Source: an uncultured Prevotellaceae bacterium
GTDB taxonomy: Bacteria > Bacteroidota > Bacteroidia > Bacteroidales > Bacteroidaceae
DNA: 64,000 nt
Direction of reading: 5' to 3'
Assembly: GCA_902782305.1 (NCBI GenBank)
Contig: CACZMV010000017.1
Coordinates: 1 to 64,000 of the forward strand
Numbering within the stretch: position 1 is the stretch's first letter; every line of letters begins with the position of its first letter. The notes below the pieces were generated by a model, which did no database searches, was not told where the DNA came from, and saw only the letters and a list, made by a program, of their open reading frames with translations. Positions 54,178 through 61,204 of the stretch are shown here, piece by piece. A program made the position numbers and the translations under genes.

Positions 54178-54561
54178 ATGACAAAGGAAGAGATTGAAAG
54201 TTTTGAGAAAGTATTTACTCAGCTTATGAGTTTTCATCAAGAAACTGCTGTTCTGGTAAAGAAAGATCCAGATGGAGCAATGAATAAATTCAAGCTACAA
54301 CTTATCAATAAAGTTATCGCAAAAGCCAATGAGATTGTAGGCGATACTAAGCCTTTTGATGATTTTGATGGCTTTGATATTGAGAATGACCTGCCATTCA
54401 ATAGTGATGTAGCTATGATTCTTGGCCAGTACATTAACTGCATGGAACTATTGCGAAAGGATAATGTCCATATATGGTCGGGCAGATGGTATTGGAATGT
54501 TGATGGTAATTCAAGTGGAGAAACGATCCGTACAACAGATCCAATTTGTCAAAAGAAGTAA
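54178..54561 (+). CDS. Small acidic protein, first of a tandem paralogous pair
   Basis: A 127-residue protein starting MTKEEIESFEKVFTQL. The middle INKVIAKANEIVGD and DLPFNSDVAMILGQYINCM, and the end WYWNVDGN, align with INRLLEKAKEILKD, ELPTNSDAVLTMSQFISAM and WDNEG in the next protein, so they are diverged tandem duplicates. The protein is acidic with no membrane segment. The start sits 2 bp after the nuclease stop, suggesting tight co-translation. It could be an immunity or partner protein of the nuclease; function is not known. Confidence 0.7.
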   Translation: MTKEEIESFEKVFTQLMSFHQETAVLVKKDPDGAMNKFKLQLINKVIAKANEIVGDTKPFDDFDGFDIENDLPFNSDVAMILGQYINCMELLRKDNVHIWSGRWYWNVDGNSSGETIRTTDPICQKK

Positions 54562-54564
54562 AAT

Positions 54565-54948
54565 ATGAAACAACCCACAAGGAGAACAAGCAAGCCAGTA
54601 GAGAAGAAAACTACAGATGAGCAAGTAAAGCTTTATCTTACTATTAATCCTCTGCTTAAATCTGCATTTGATGAAGTTAAGGAGTTCTCAAAGAAGAAAC
54701 AGGACGAAGAACTGAACATCAAAAAGGTTAAGATGATTAATCGACTGCTGGAAAAAGCAAAGGAAATATTGAAGGACGAACCCACCGTGGATTATTTGGA
54801 ACTGCTGGATGAGGATGAGTTGCCAACTAACAGTGATGCGGTTCTAACCATGTCGCAGTTTATTTCAGCAATGAATAAATTCCATGAGGATCATTACCAC
54901 TATGAAAACAATATGCTATCGTGGGATAATGAGGGACATTGGAAGTAA
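54565..54948 (+). CDS. Small acidic protein, second of the tandem paralogous pair
   Basis: A 127-residue protein with a basic, Thr/Lys-rich N-terminal tail (MKQPTRRTSKPVEKKT) followed by a helical body INRLLEKAKEILKD and ELPTNSDAVLTMSQFISAM, which match the preceding protein. It starts 3 bp after that gene's stop. Together the three genes (52808-54948) look like a nuclease plus two related accessory proteins. Confidence 0.7.
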   Translation: MKQPTRRTSKPVEKKTTDEQVKLYLTINPLLKSAFDEVKEFSKKKQDEELNIKKVKMINRLLEKAKEILKDEPTVDYLELLDEDELPTNSDAVLTMSQFISAMNKFHEDHYHYENNMLSWDNEGHWK

Positions 54949-54979
54949 GTAGTCGTTTTTGGTGCGCGTGGGGAGCGAA

Positions 54980-55010
54980 GTAATGTGCCGCGTGAAGCGC
55001 GGTACTTTAC
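54980..55010 (+). terminator. GC-rich hairpin after the nuclease group (AATGTGCC element 1)
   Basis: GTAATGTGCCGCG (54980-54992) pairs with CGCGGTACTTTAC (54998-55010) with one mismatch and one G-U pair around a 5-nt loop. There is no T tail, but it ends the three-gene group. Its left arm recurs near 57272 and 60159. Confidence 0.6.
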
Positions 55011-55110
55011 GGAGCGGGGGAAAGACTGCAAAACGGGCAATAATTGGTGATAAAACGTTAAAAATAAAGAATTATTGATAAGAAATGCAATTTGAACGAA
55101 ATGAATTCGC

Positions 55111-55118
55111 TAATTTTG
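55111..55118 (+). promoter_or_regulatory. Bacteroidota-type -7 box upstream of the Septu-like operon
   Basis: TAATTTTG fits TAnnTTTG and lies 29 bp before the ATG. A TTTG at 55091-55094 could be the -33 box, but its spacing of 16 bp is shorter than the usual 19-21. Confidence 0.5.
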
Positions 55119-55147
55119 CAATTTGGAATAGTCCGCAAATTTGAATA

Positions 55148-56443
55148 ATGAATAAAAAACTATATATGGCACTGACAGAAATAGAATTGAACGGTTTTAG
55201 GTGCTTCAATCATTACAAGTTATCTCTGAAGCAAGGTGTGAACTTGCTGATAGGTGACAATGGAAGCGGAAAGACATCGGTCATCAGGGGCATCACTCTG
55301 GCACTGAATGCCTTTTTCAAGGGTTTTAGTGATGAGAACACCTCGTGTGCGGGCATCGCCTCTGAGGATTTCAATCATACCGTATCGAATGAATCAAAAA
55401 GTCTTACTCGCCCGGCAGAGGTCGTATTCTCTACGGAAAGGTATAAGGATGTGAGAATCTACCGGGAGTCGAAGAAGACGGCCACGACATACAAGAATGC
55501 CAAGGAGTATAACTGGGCAAACAAGGACTTGTATAACCGTGTGGCCGAGGAAGATGGTGACCACCGCAGTACCCCTCTGCCTTTGTTCGCTTTCTTTGCT
55601 ACTGACGATATTCATTCTAGGGTGGCTGGCATTAATGGTAAGACTTTTAAGGATTATTATCTTACACCGTCCTTTGGATACTACTTTAGCTTGAAAGGTG
55701 GTTTCCTTGCCAAGCATTGGATTAATCGAATGATTGTGCTGAAGGAAGGTGAGAAGGGAGAAGAGGAATTGGAGATTGTGGAAAATGCAATCAGGGAAGC
55801 CTTGGGTGAGAATGGTTGTGGCATTATCAGTGATGTTGTGGTAAGACCCAAGCAGGGCTATGTGTATTTCATATTCACTGACGGGCGTGAGGTGCGATTT
55901 GAAGACTTGTCAGACGGTTATTTGCGTTTGGTGAACACTGTGATGGACCTGGCTTTCAGGTGCAGTATACTTAACAGACCACTTTATGGTTTAGACGCAT
56001 GTAAACTTACAGAGGGCGTGGTATGTATAGATGAGATAGACGACCATCTGCATCCTTCGCTTCAGGCAAGAGTAATCAAGGCGTTGCAACGCACATTCCC
56101 CAAAGTGCAATTTATTATATCTACCCATGCTCCGATGGTGATGACCAGTGTGGAGGATAAGGAGGAAAACGCTGTGTACAAACTGGGGTATGAGAACGGT
56201 GAATATTTGAATGAGCAAATCAGCACCTACGGACTTGATGCCAGTACTATTATCAAGACTTATTTACATCAAGCAAACAAGGATCTTGATGTGCAGCGGG
56301 AGTTGGACGAACTGTTCAAACTGTTGGATGATGAACAGGTGGTTGAGGCCAAGAAACTGTTGCAGGCGCTGGAGAACAAGTTTACAGACCGGTTGCCGGA
56401 AATTACAAGAGCAAGAACCCTTTTGTCATTTTACGAGGCTTAA
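55148..56443 (+). CDS. ptuA: AAA/ABC-type ATPase, Septu PtuA-like
   Basis: A 431-residue ATPase of the RecF/AAA_15-21 type. ELNGFRCFNHYKLSLKQGVNLLIGDNGSGKTS holds Walker A at residues 36-44, FEDLSDGYLRLVNTV is the ABC-like signature, and VVCIDEIDDHLHPSLQARV is Walker B with D295-E296, followed by FIISTHAPMVM (switch His). The start could also be the seventh codon. The gene is paired with an HNH nuclease gene 3 bp downstream, which is the layout of the Septu anti-phage system. PtuA senses infection and controls the PtuB nuclease; that is known for the family and inferred here. Confidence 0.85.
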   Translation: MNKKLYMALTEIELNGFRCFNHYKLSLKQGVNLLIGDNGSGKTSVIRGITLALNAFFKGFSDENTSCAGIASEDFNHTVSNESKSLTRPAEVVFSTERYKDVRIYRESKKTATTYKNAKEYNWANKDLYNRVAEEDGDHRSTPLPLFAFFATDDIHSRVAGINGKTFKDYYLTPSFGYYFSLKGGFLAKHWINRMIVLKEGEKGEEELEIVENAIREALGENGCGIISDVVVRPKQGYVYFIFTDGREVRFEDLSDGYLRLVNTVMDLAFRCSILNRPLYGLDACKLTEGVVCIDEIDDHLHPSLQARVIKALQRTFPKVQFIISTHAPMVMTSVEDKEENAVYKLGYENGEYLNEQISTYGLDASTIIKTYLHQANKDLDVQRELDELFKLLDDEQVVEAKKLLQALENKFTDRLPEITRARTLLSFYEA

Positions 56444-56446
56444 GAT

Positions 56447-57121
56447 ATGAGGAAGATTGACAAGGGACTTGAGCCAAAAGAATGGAAAGCATACCGTGAG
56501 ACACCTGGTGTACGGTATCAACCCATCCCAAGCTTGGTGGATGCACTGCTTGAGGAACAGGGGTATATCTGTGCATACTGTGAGCGTAGGATTCCTCATC
56601 AGGATGCTCCCGGCGAGGAAGATCACCGTATTGACCACTTGAAAACGCAGAAGCAAGCCCGTGAGGTAGGAGACGACTCAGACCTGGACTACAATAATAT
56701 GGTCATTTGTTGTCCGGGTAATATTGCTAACAACAAGGATTATTATCATTGTGATAAGTATAAGGGACACAAAGACCTGACAATCTCGCCATTGAGTGCG
56801 GCGATGATGAGTACAATTAGGTTTACGCCAACAGGAAAGATTAAGTCAACCAATCCGCAGTTAGATGGTGAATTAAATGAGGGCGGCTTGAACCTGAACA
56901 ATGATTTCCTTGTGCAGCATCGTCAGGAAGCATGGGCAACTGTGGCAGATAAACTTACCGATATTGGCTGGACAAAGAAGCACGTAACGGATGTGTTGGC
57001 CATATGGGAGAATAGGCACACGATTAAGTATAAAGACGAGGAGCATTTGGCATACTATCCTTTCTGCAGCATGATTTGTTTTATGCTAAGAAAGAAATTG
57101 GCCAATGGGACGTTGAAATAG
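56447..57121 (+). CDS. ptuB: HNH endonuclease, Septu PtuB-like (TIGR02646 type)
   Basis: A 224-residue protein of the HNH type found with PtuA and with some retrons. ICAYCERRI gives C42 and C45 of the zinc knuckle, EEDHRIDHLKTQ gives the D63-H64 catalytic pair and DYNNMVICCPG gives the Asn (N83/N84) and more Cys. The C-terminal part is helical with LAYYPFCSMICFML. It is the likely nuclease effector cleaving DNA during phage attack. The start lies 3 bp after the ATPase stop, so the two are co-translated. Confidence 0.87.
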   Translation: MRKIDKGLEPKEWKAYRETPGVRYQPIPSLVDALLEEQGYICAYCERRIPHQDAPGEEDHRIDHLKTQKQAREVGDDSDLDYNNMVICCPGNIANNKDYYHCDKYKGHKDLTISPLSAAMMSTIRFTPTGKIKSTNPQLDGELNEGGLNLNNDFLVQHRQEAWATVADKLTDIGWTKKHVTDVLAIWENRHTIKYKDEEHLAYYPFCSMICFMLRKKLANGTLK

Positions 57122-57140
57122 TGTTGTGCTCTTAGAATTA

Positions 57141-57234
57141 TTTGTCCGATTTTGTCCGATTAAAGGTGTAAATCGCTGAATAATAATTGTTTGCGATTTG
57201 GCTAATAATATGGCGTCTGTCCGATAATCGGACA
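57141..57234. promoter_or_regulatory. Cluster of TGTCCGAT sites, candidate operator
   Basis: TTTGTCCGAT occurs twice in tandem (57141-57150, 57151-57160), and a perfect palindrome TGTCCGAT-A-ATCGGACA lies at 57218-57234. That is four copies of one octamer within 95 bp between the ptuB-like and the AAA_13 gene. Confidence 0.7.
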
Positions 57235-57280
57235 ATAGATATATGAGGGGGGCCGGTCTCTGCGGGGAGAGGAGTAATGT

Positions 57281-57304
57281 GCCGCGCTGGGGCGCGGCTC
57301 TTTT
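57281..57304 (+). terminator. Rho-independent terminator after the Septu-like operon (AATGTGCC element 2)
   Basis: GCCGCGC (57281-57287) pairs with GCGCGGC (57292-57298), loop TGGG, followed by TCTTTT. It is preceded by GGAGTAATGT, the same left flank as the hairpin at 54980. Confidence 0.7.
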
Positions 57305-57388
57305 GCTGTGGGGAGCGGAAGGCTCTAATGGCCGCTAGGCCATTTGTGCCTGGAGCGGTGGAATGAACTAAAACTAATAATACATATG

Positions 57389-57421
57389 CAACAGCTGCAA
57401 CCCAAACCCTTGCGGCTGTTG
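57389..57421 (+). promoter_or_regulatory. Hairpin in the leader of the AAA_13 ATPase gene
   Basis: CAACAGCTGCAA (57389-57400) and TTGCGGCTGTTG (57410-57421) pair with one mismatch around a 9-nt loop. It ends 23 nt before the start codon and just before AAAGGAG, so it may act as a terminator/attenuator or influence translation. Confidence 0.6.
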
Positions 57422-57444
57422 TGCGTTTAGAGAAAGGAGTACTT

Positions 57445-59952
57445 ATGTTCAAAAAGATTGATATCAAGAAATTTGGACTGTATAAAGATTTTGCGTGGCA
57501 TCCTGTGAAGATGAAGGAGTTTGGCCAGGTGAATATCATTTACGGACGAAATTATTCTGGTAAGACCACGCTATCAAGAATCTTTGATGGCGCAAGTCAG
57601 GGTGTATTGCATAAAGACTACTCCGACGGTGAGTTTACCATCCTTGATGATTCCGGATTATCTATTAAAGCATGTGGCGGAGTGGTTAAACGGGATGTTG
57701 GTCTTGATAGTCAGATTAGGGTATATAACTCTGATTATGTAGGGAGAAATCTTGGATGGCTGAAAGATGAAGAGGCCGGCGAAATTAGATCGTTCACTTT
57801 GCTAGGAGAAGGTAACCAGAAAGCTCAGAAAGCCATTGATGAGATTGACGAGCAGTTGGGCTCTGTTGAAAAGAAGAAGGGGCTATTGTACACCTACGAT
57901 GTGAAAGCAACAGAATATAGTACTAAGAAGAAAACACACGATGGAATTAAGTCTGCCTTGGACGACCAGTTGAAAGCTAAGGCCAATAATGACATCAAAA
58001 AGAAGAACTATTTTGTAAAGCTTGGGGATACCTACAACGTTACTACCATTCAGAAAGATATTGATGAGTTTATGGTTGTAGAAAATGTGACAGTCGATGA
58101 AGAAGGTAAAACGTTAGATAAACCCAAATTCAAATATTCCGTTGATAACTCTGTGCTCCTTACAGATGAAAAGAAAGAAGAATTGGAGCGTACAGTGGAT
58201 GAGAAGGAAAAGGAGACCATTGAACGATTACTGGAGAAAGAACCCCAGCTAGAAAGTTTTATAACCAAGGTTCACGAACTTGTAACCAAGAAGATTGCTC
58301 TGTCAAAAACACTTCAAGAACTAGTAGATGATGCCTTGTTGCAAAAATGGGTTGACGAAGGACGTGAGCGGAATAAGGAGAGAAAGACCTGTGCTTTTTG
58401 TGGTGGACTACTTACGCAAGAACGCTGGGATGCATTGGACGCTCACTTTAGTAAAGAGAGCGAGGAACTAAAGAAAGACTTACAAGAGCAGAAAGAAACG
58501 CTGGAAAAAGCCGGCAAGGCGTTGGATAACTTTTTAGAGATCAAGGGCTTTAAGAAAGATGGTATCTATGCATCATTGCTGGGTGAGTATGACAAAGTTA
58601 TTACTGAATGGAATGCATACGTGATGCAGTATAAAGAGGCTATTGGGAAATTGACTGCCTTGATTCAAGAACGCTTGGACAACATCTTTAAACAAGTAGA
58701 GTTTGAGACGAAGGAGGGAGATAAAGGAACTACTATAGAGCTTATCCCGATACTTAAGAAGATTAATGACTTGATAGAGAAGAATAACACGTATGGCGTG
58801 CAGTTGGATGATGCCAAGAAAAAAGCTAGGAAGCAGTTAAGGCTTGACTATGTATATGGATTCTGCAAAGATATAAATTTTGCAGAGGTAATGGAGCGTT
58901 GGGCAAATGAGGAAGATGAAGTAGAGTCAATGGGAGAAGCCGTAAGACAACTAGCTACTCAAATAAGCAATCTTAGACAACAACGTAAACAGAAGGAGCT
59001 GGAAAAGAAAGATGAGGGCAAGGCAGCCAGAAAGGTTTCAGAGCTGTTAGTAAAACATTTTGGCAATGGCAGCTTAAGTCTGGAGCCAGAACAAGTAAAC
59101 GATGTTGATGAAGAAACTGGCGAAGTGATACTTCATACAAAGTTTGTTGTGAAACGTGGTGATGATTACGCCAAGAATCTCAGCGAAGGAGAAAGAAGCT
59201 TGATTGCTTTTTGCTATTTCATAGCCCAAATGGCTGATGAACTGGAAGGGCCTGAAGCCGGAAGGTTGGTGATATTTATCGACGATCCCATCAGCAGCTT
59301 GGACAGCAGCCACATCTTCTTTATGTACAGCTTGATAGATAGTGTCATTGCTGCTCCTAAGAAGTATGGGCAATTATTCATCTCAACACACAATCTGGAG
59401 TTCCTGAAGTTTCTGAAGCGATTAAAATTGCCTGGAAGTGTAACCAATAAAGATGTGGAGCATTATGTGGTAGAGAAACTTCGTAAGGGTGACGACGATT
59501 ATGCGTGCGTCATTAAGATGATGCCTGACTATTTGAGGGACTATGTGACGGAATATAACTTCCTGTTTCAGCAGGTGTATGAGATTGCAAGGCCTGTGAG
59601 CGGGGAGAAAAAGGAAAAGATTAAGAATACGTATTCGCAGTACTATAACGTGGCCAATAACATGAGAAAGTTTCTGGAGTGCTATCTTTTCTATAGGTTT
59701 CCTGATTCAGATGACCCAACCAAAGATCATTTGGACAAGTTGTTTGAAGGTCACGAACTGTCGGAGGTGCATAGGGTTATAAACGAGTATTCACACCTGG
59801 CCTGGGCAGAGCGTGGACTGAAGGTGATAGACGTGCCGGAAATCGAGAAAACTGCAAAGATGATAATGAAGGCACTGAAAGAGAAAGACTCGGCGCATTT
59901 CACGACACTATGCAAGAGTGTTAATGTGGATGCAACCATAAATTTTAGTTAA
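57445..59952 (+). CDS. Large AAA_13 ATPase, RloC/PrrC-like candidate anticodon nuclease
   Basis: The ATG at 57445 (MFKKIDIKKFGLYKDF) is used; AAAGGAG lies just upstream, unusually strong for this group. The 835-residue protein has Walker A YGRNYSGKTTL (33-43), a long coiled coil (about 130-300 and 330-550) broken by a CxxC zinc-hook-like CAFCGG at C316/C319, the signature LSEGERSL (579-586), Walker B IFIDDPISSLDSSH (D613, D614) and a C-terminal domain with NMRKFLECY (R741, E745) and NEYSHLAW (H784). R-x3-E followed by His recalls the catalytic triad reported for PrrC, and the zinc hook recalls RloC. It may cut tRNA in an abortive-infection response. Confidence 0.7.
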   Translation: MFKKIDIKKFGLYKDFAWHPVKMKEFGQVNIIYGRNYSGKTTLSRIFDGASQGVLHKDYSDGEFTILDDSGLSIKACGGVVKRDVGLDSQIRVYNSDYVGRNLGWLKDEEAGEIRSFTLLGEGNQKAQKAIDEIDEQLGSVEKKKGLLYTYDVKATEYSTKKKTHDGIKSALDDQLKAKANNDIKKKNYFVKLGDTYNVTTIQKDIDEFMVVENVTVDEEGKTLDKPKFKYSVDNSVLLTDEKKEELERTVDEKEKETIERLLEKEPQLESFITKVHELVTKKIALSKTLQELVDDALLQKWVDEGRERNKERKTCAFCGGLLTQERWDALDAHFSKESEELKKDLQEQKETLEKAGKALDNFLEIKGFKKDGIYASLLGEYDKVITEWNAYVMQYKEAIGKLTALIQERLDNIFKQVEFETKEGDKGTTIELIPILKKINDLIEKNNTYGVQLDDAKKKARKQLRLDYVYGFCKDINFAEVMERWANEEDEVESMGEAVRQLATQISNLRQQRKQKELEKKDEGKAARKVSELLVKHFGNGSLSLEPEQVNDVDEETGEVILHTKFVVKRGDDYAKNLSEGERSLIAFCYFIAQMADELEGPEAGRLVIFIDDPISSLDSSHIFFMYSLIDSVIAAPKKYGQLFISTHNLEFLKFLKRLKLPGSVTNKDVEHYVVEKLRKGDDDYACVIKMMPDYLRDYVTEYNFLFQQVYEIARPVSGEKKEKIKNTYSQYYNVANNMRKFLECYLFYRFPDSDDPTKDHLDKLFEGHELSEVHRVINEYSHLAWAERGLKVIDVPEIEKTAKMIMKALKEKDSAHFTTLCKSVNVDATINFS

Positions 59953-59987
59953 AATCTTACGAATAAATATACATATTTTAAGATTCA

Positions 59988-60019
59988 TTCGTCCGTATCA
60001 GAAAAAAGCAGTATCTTTG
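59988..60019 (+). promoter_or_regulatory. Bacteroidota promoter of the sigma-like gene
   Basis: TATCTTTG at 60012-60019 fits the -7 consensus TAnnTTTG, and TTCG at 59988-59991 is one mismatch from the TTTG -33 box with a 20-bp spacer. Transcription should begin near 60026, leaving a leader of about 205 nt. Confidence 0.75.
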
Positions 60020-60081
60020 CACCCGCTTCCGAAAGAAGCACAAAAGAACATAAGTTATTAATATACAAACAGTTTTTAGTT

Positions 60082-60123
60082 ATGAATAAATCCGGTAAAA
60101 AACGAAAACCGGAGACAGACTAA
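60082..60123 (+). CDS. Putative 13-residue leader peptide
   Basis: An ATG opens a frame encoding MNKSGKKRKPETD and a TAA. It is Lys/Arg-rich and its last codons and stop lie inside the left arm of the next hairpin, as in attenuation leader peptides. No ribosome site is obvious, so translation is uncertain. Confidence 0.45.
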   Translation: MNKSGKKRKPETD

Positions 60124-60229
60124 AAATTTTCTCAAAAATAGTCTAGTCTCCGTGCGGAATAATGCGCCACGATGGCACATTATACGTGTGTACAATTAAA
60201 AATTAAAAGTAAACGTAAAATGAGACTAG
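60091..60229 (+). promoter_or_regulatory. Chain of mutually exclusive hairpins, candidate attenuator
   Basis: Segment 1 TCCGGT (60091-60096) can pair with ACCGGA (60108-60113). That overlaps segment 2 GGAGACAGACTA (60111-60122), which pairs over 12 bp with segment 3 TAGTCTAGTCTCC (60139-60151, one bulged A). Segment 3 contains CTAGTCTC (60143-60150), exactly complementary to segment 4 GAGACTAG (60222-60229), which lies just ahead of the sigma-like start codon at 60233. Only one pairing per segment is possible at a time, so leader translation or a ligand could switch access to the start. Confidence 0.65.
60159..60183 (+). promoter_or_regulatory. Hairpin in the leader (AATGTGCC element 3)
   Basis: ATAATGCGCC (60159-60168) pairs with GGCACATTAT (60174-60183) with one mismatch around ACGAT. 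Its right arm and what follows are repeated upstream of the M15 peptidase gene at 61143. Confidence 0.65.
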
Positions 60230-60232
60230 ATT

Positions 60233-60859
60233 ATGAAGATTAAGTACGACAACAGCGAGAGACTGGAAACAGTCTCAGACAAGCAGTGGCGGGAGGCCTT
60301 AGACCACCTTACCGCCTACCTGCGATGGCGCCTGAAGGGCAGAACCCGCCGCGGCGCCCATAGTGAAAAGGCCCTGGGCATGCCCGCCATAGACTACTAC
60401 GAAGAGATGGCCGTGGTGAAGCTGATAGAGGGCGAGTGGAAGTGGCAGGAGCGATTTACACTGGGCAAGCAACTGGAGAAGATAGCGGCGGACTTGGTAA
60501 CGAAGCAGGTGCAGAAGTGGGAGAGAGCGCATCCGAACCTGATGGTAGATGGAAGAAGTAAGATGGAAGATGTAGTGCCGCAGCGAAAGCCGGAACTGAT
60601 TGAGTTTACTGATGACATCGAACAGTATGGAGACACGATTGATGACGACGGACAGAAGGAGCTGGACGAGACGTATGAAAAGGTGTTTGTGCTGGTGGCG
60701 GATGACAAGGAGTTGACGCTGTATGTTGAGGCTATCGTACACTGTAACCGACTGGATGAGTTGCCGAGGTACCTGGGAGTGACGATACAGAAGGTGTATC
60801 GATTGCAGGAGAAGTTGATGAGGAGGATCAACCGGGCCAAGGAACGGGGAGTTCTCTAA
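60233..60859 (+). CDS. Sigma-70-like transcription factor
   Basis: A 208-residue, charged, soluble protein. The C-terminal part has a sigma region 4-type helix-turn-helix: HCNRLDELPRYLGVTIQKVYRLQEKLMRRINR. The N-terminal half (DHLTAYLRWRLKGRTRRG, then DYYEEMAVVKLIEGEWKWQERF) resembles sigma region 2 in layout. It may drive the module that follows. It starts the 60-63.6 kb gene group, behind a long structured leader. GC content is high compared with the polysaccharide clusters. A 7-residue frame beginning at 60220 overlaps its start. Confidence 0.65.
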   Translation: MKIKYDNSERLETVSDKQWREALDHLTAYLRWRLKGRTRRGAHSEKALGMPAIDYYEEMAVVKLIEGEWKWQERFTLGKQLEKIAADLVTKQVQKWERAHPNLMVDGRSKMEDVVPQRKPELIEFTDDIEQYGDTIDDDGQKELDETYEKVFVLVADDKELTLYVEAIVHCNRLDELPRYLGVTIQKVYRLQEKLMRRINRAKERGVL

Positions 60860-60900
60860 ACCACGGATTTATTAATCAAGAATTTAAGAATTGGGAAATT

Positions 60901-61050
60901 ATGAAACTACTAGATAAAATTGAGAAATTTGAGGCAGAACGTAAATCTGCTGAAGAGAATTATAGGGCGTTTGGTGTTGACCGCGAGGAGCACCAGAAGA
61001 AGATGTTGGAGTTTATCCATAAGAAAATGGAAGAGGCCAAGGGACGGTAG
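60901..61050 (+). CDS. 49-residue coiled-coil protein
   Basis: Too short for standard gene finding but convincing: MKLLDKIEKFEAERKSAEEN opens a highly charged helix that continues through EFIHKKMEEAKGR. Codon use and its place 41 bp after the sigma-like gene, with a terminator 34 bp behind, support it as a real gene. It could be an anti-sigma or accessory factor; nothing in the sequence proves this. Confidence 0.6.
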   Translation: MKLLDKIEKFEAERKSAEENYRAFGVDREEHQKKMLEFIHKKMEEAKGR

Positions 61051-61080
61051 TAAGGAATTACGGACTTAGGGAATTAAGGA
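61044..61080 (+). repeat. Octamer repeat between the coiled-coil gene and its terminator
   Basis: ACGGT at 61044, AAGGA at 61052, ACGGA at 61060, AGGGA at 61068 and AAGGA at 61076 keep the strict 8-bp period of the arrays at 51.6-52.6 kb; the first unit covers the end of the gene. Confidence 0.8.
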
Positions 61081-61084
61081 AAGA

Positions 61085-61115
61085 AGCTCGGACAGAGATG
61101 TTCGAGCTTTTTTTG
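61085..61115 (+). terminator. Rho-independent terminator
   Basis: AAGCTCGGACA (61085-61095) pairs with TGTTCGAGCTT (61100-61110) with one G-U pair around GAGA, followed by a run of seven Ts. It ends the sigma-like transcript, so the peptidase gene needs its own promoter or antitermination. Confidence 0.92.
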
Positions 61116-61142
61116 TGTCCGGATGCGGAAAGGGGAGGGGAA

Positions 61143-61164
61143 ATGGCACATTGTATCGGTGTAA
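61143..61164 (+). promoter_or_regulatory. Leader motif shared with the sigma-like gene
   Basis: ATGGCACATT followed by GTGTA matches 60172-60193 at 17 of 22 positions. Both copies begin 61-62 nt before the start codon of their gene (60233 and 61205). Confidence 0.6.
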
Positions 61165-61204
61165 GTTGAAAAACAGTAATAATGAATTAAAATTTATATC
61201 GATT

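Noticed and set aside
60220-60243. Seven-codon frame (MRLDYED) overlapping the sigma-like start
   Set aside because: Too short to support as a gene; noted only because it overlaps segment 4 of the leader structure.
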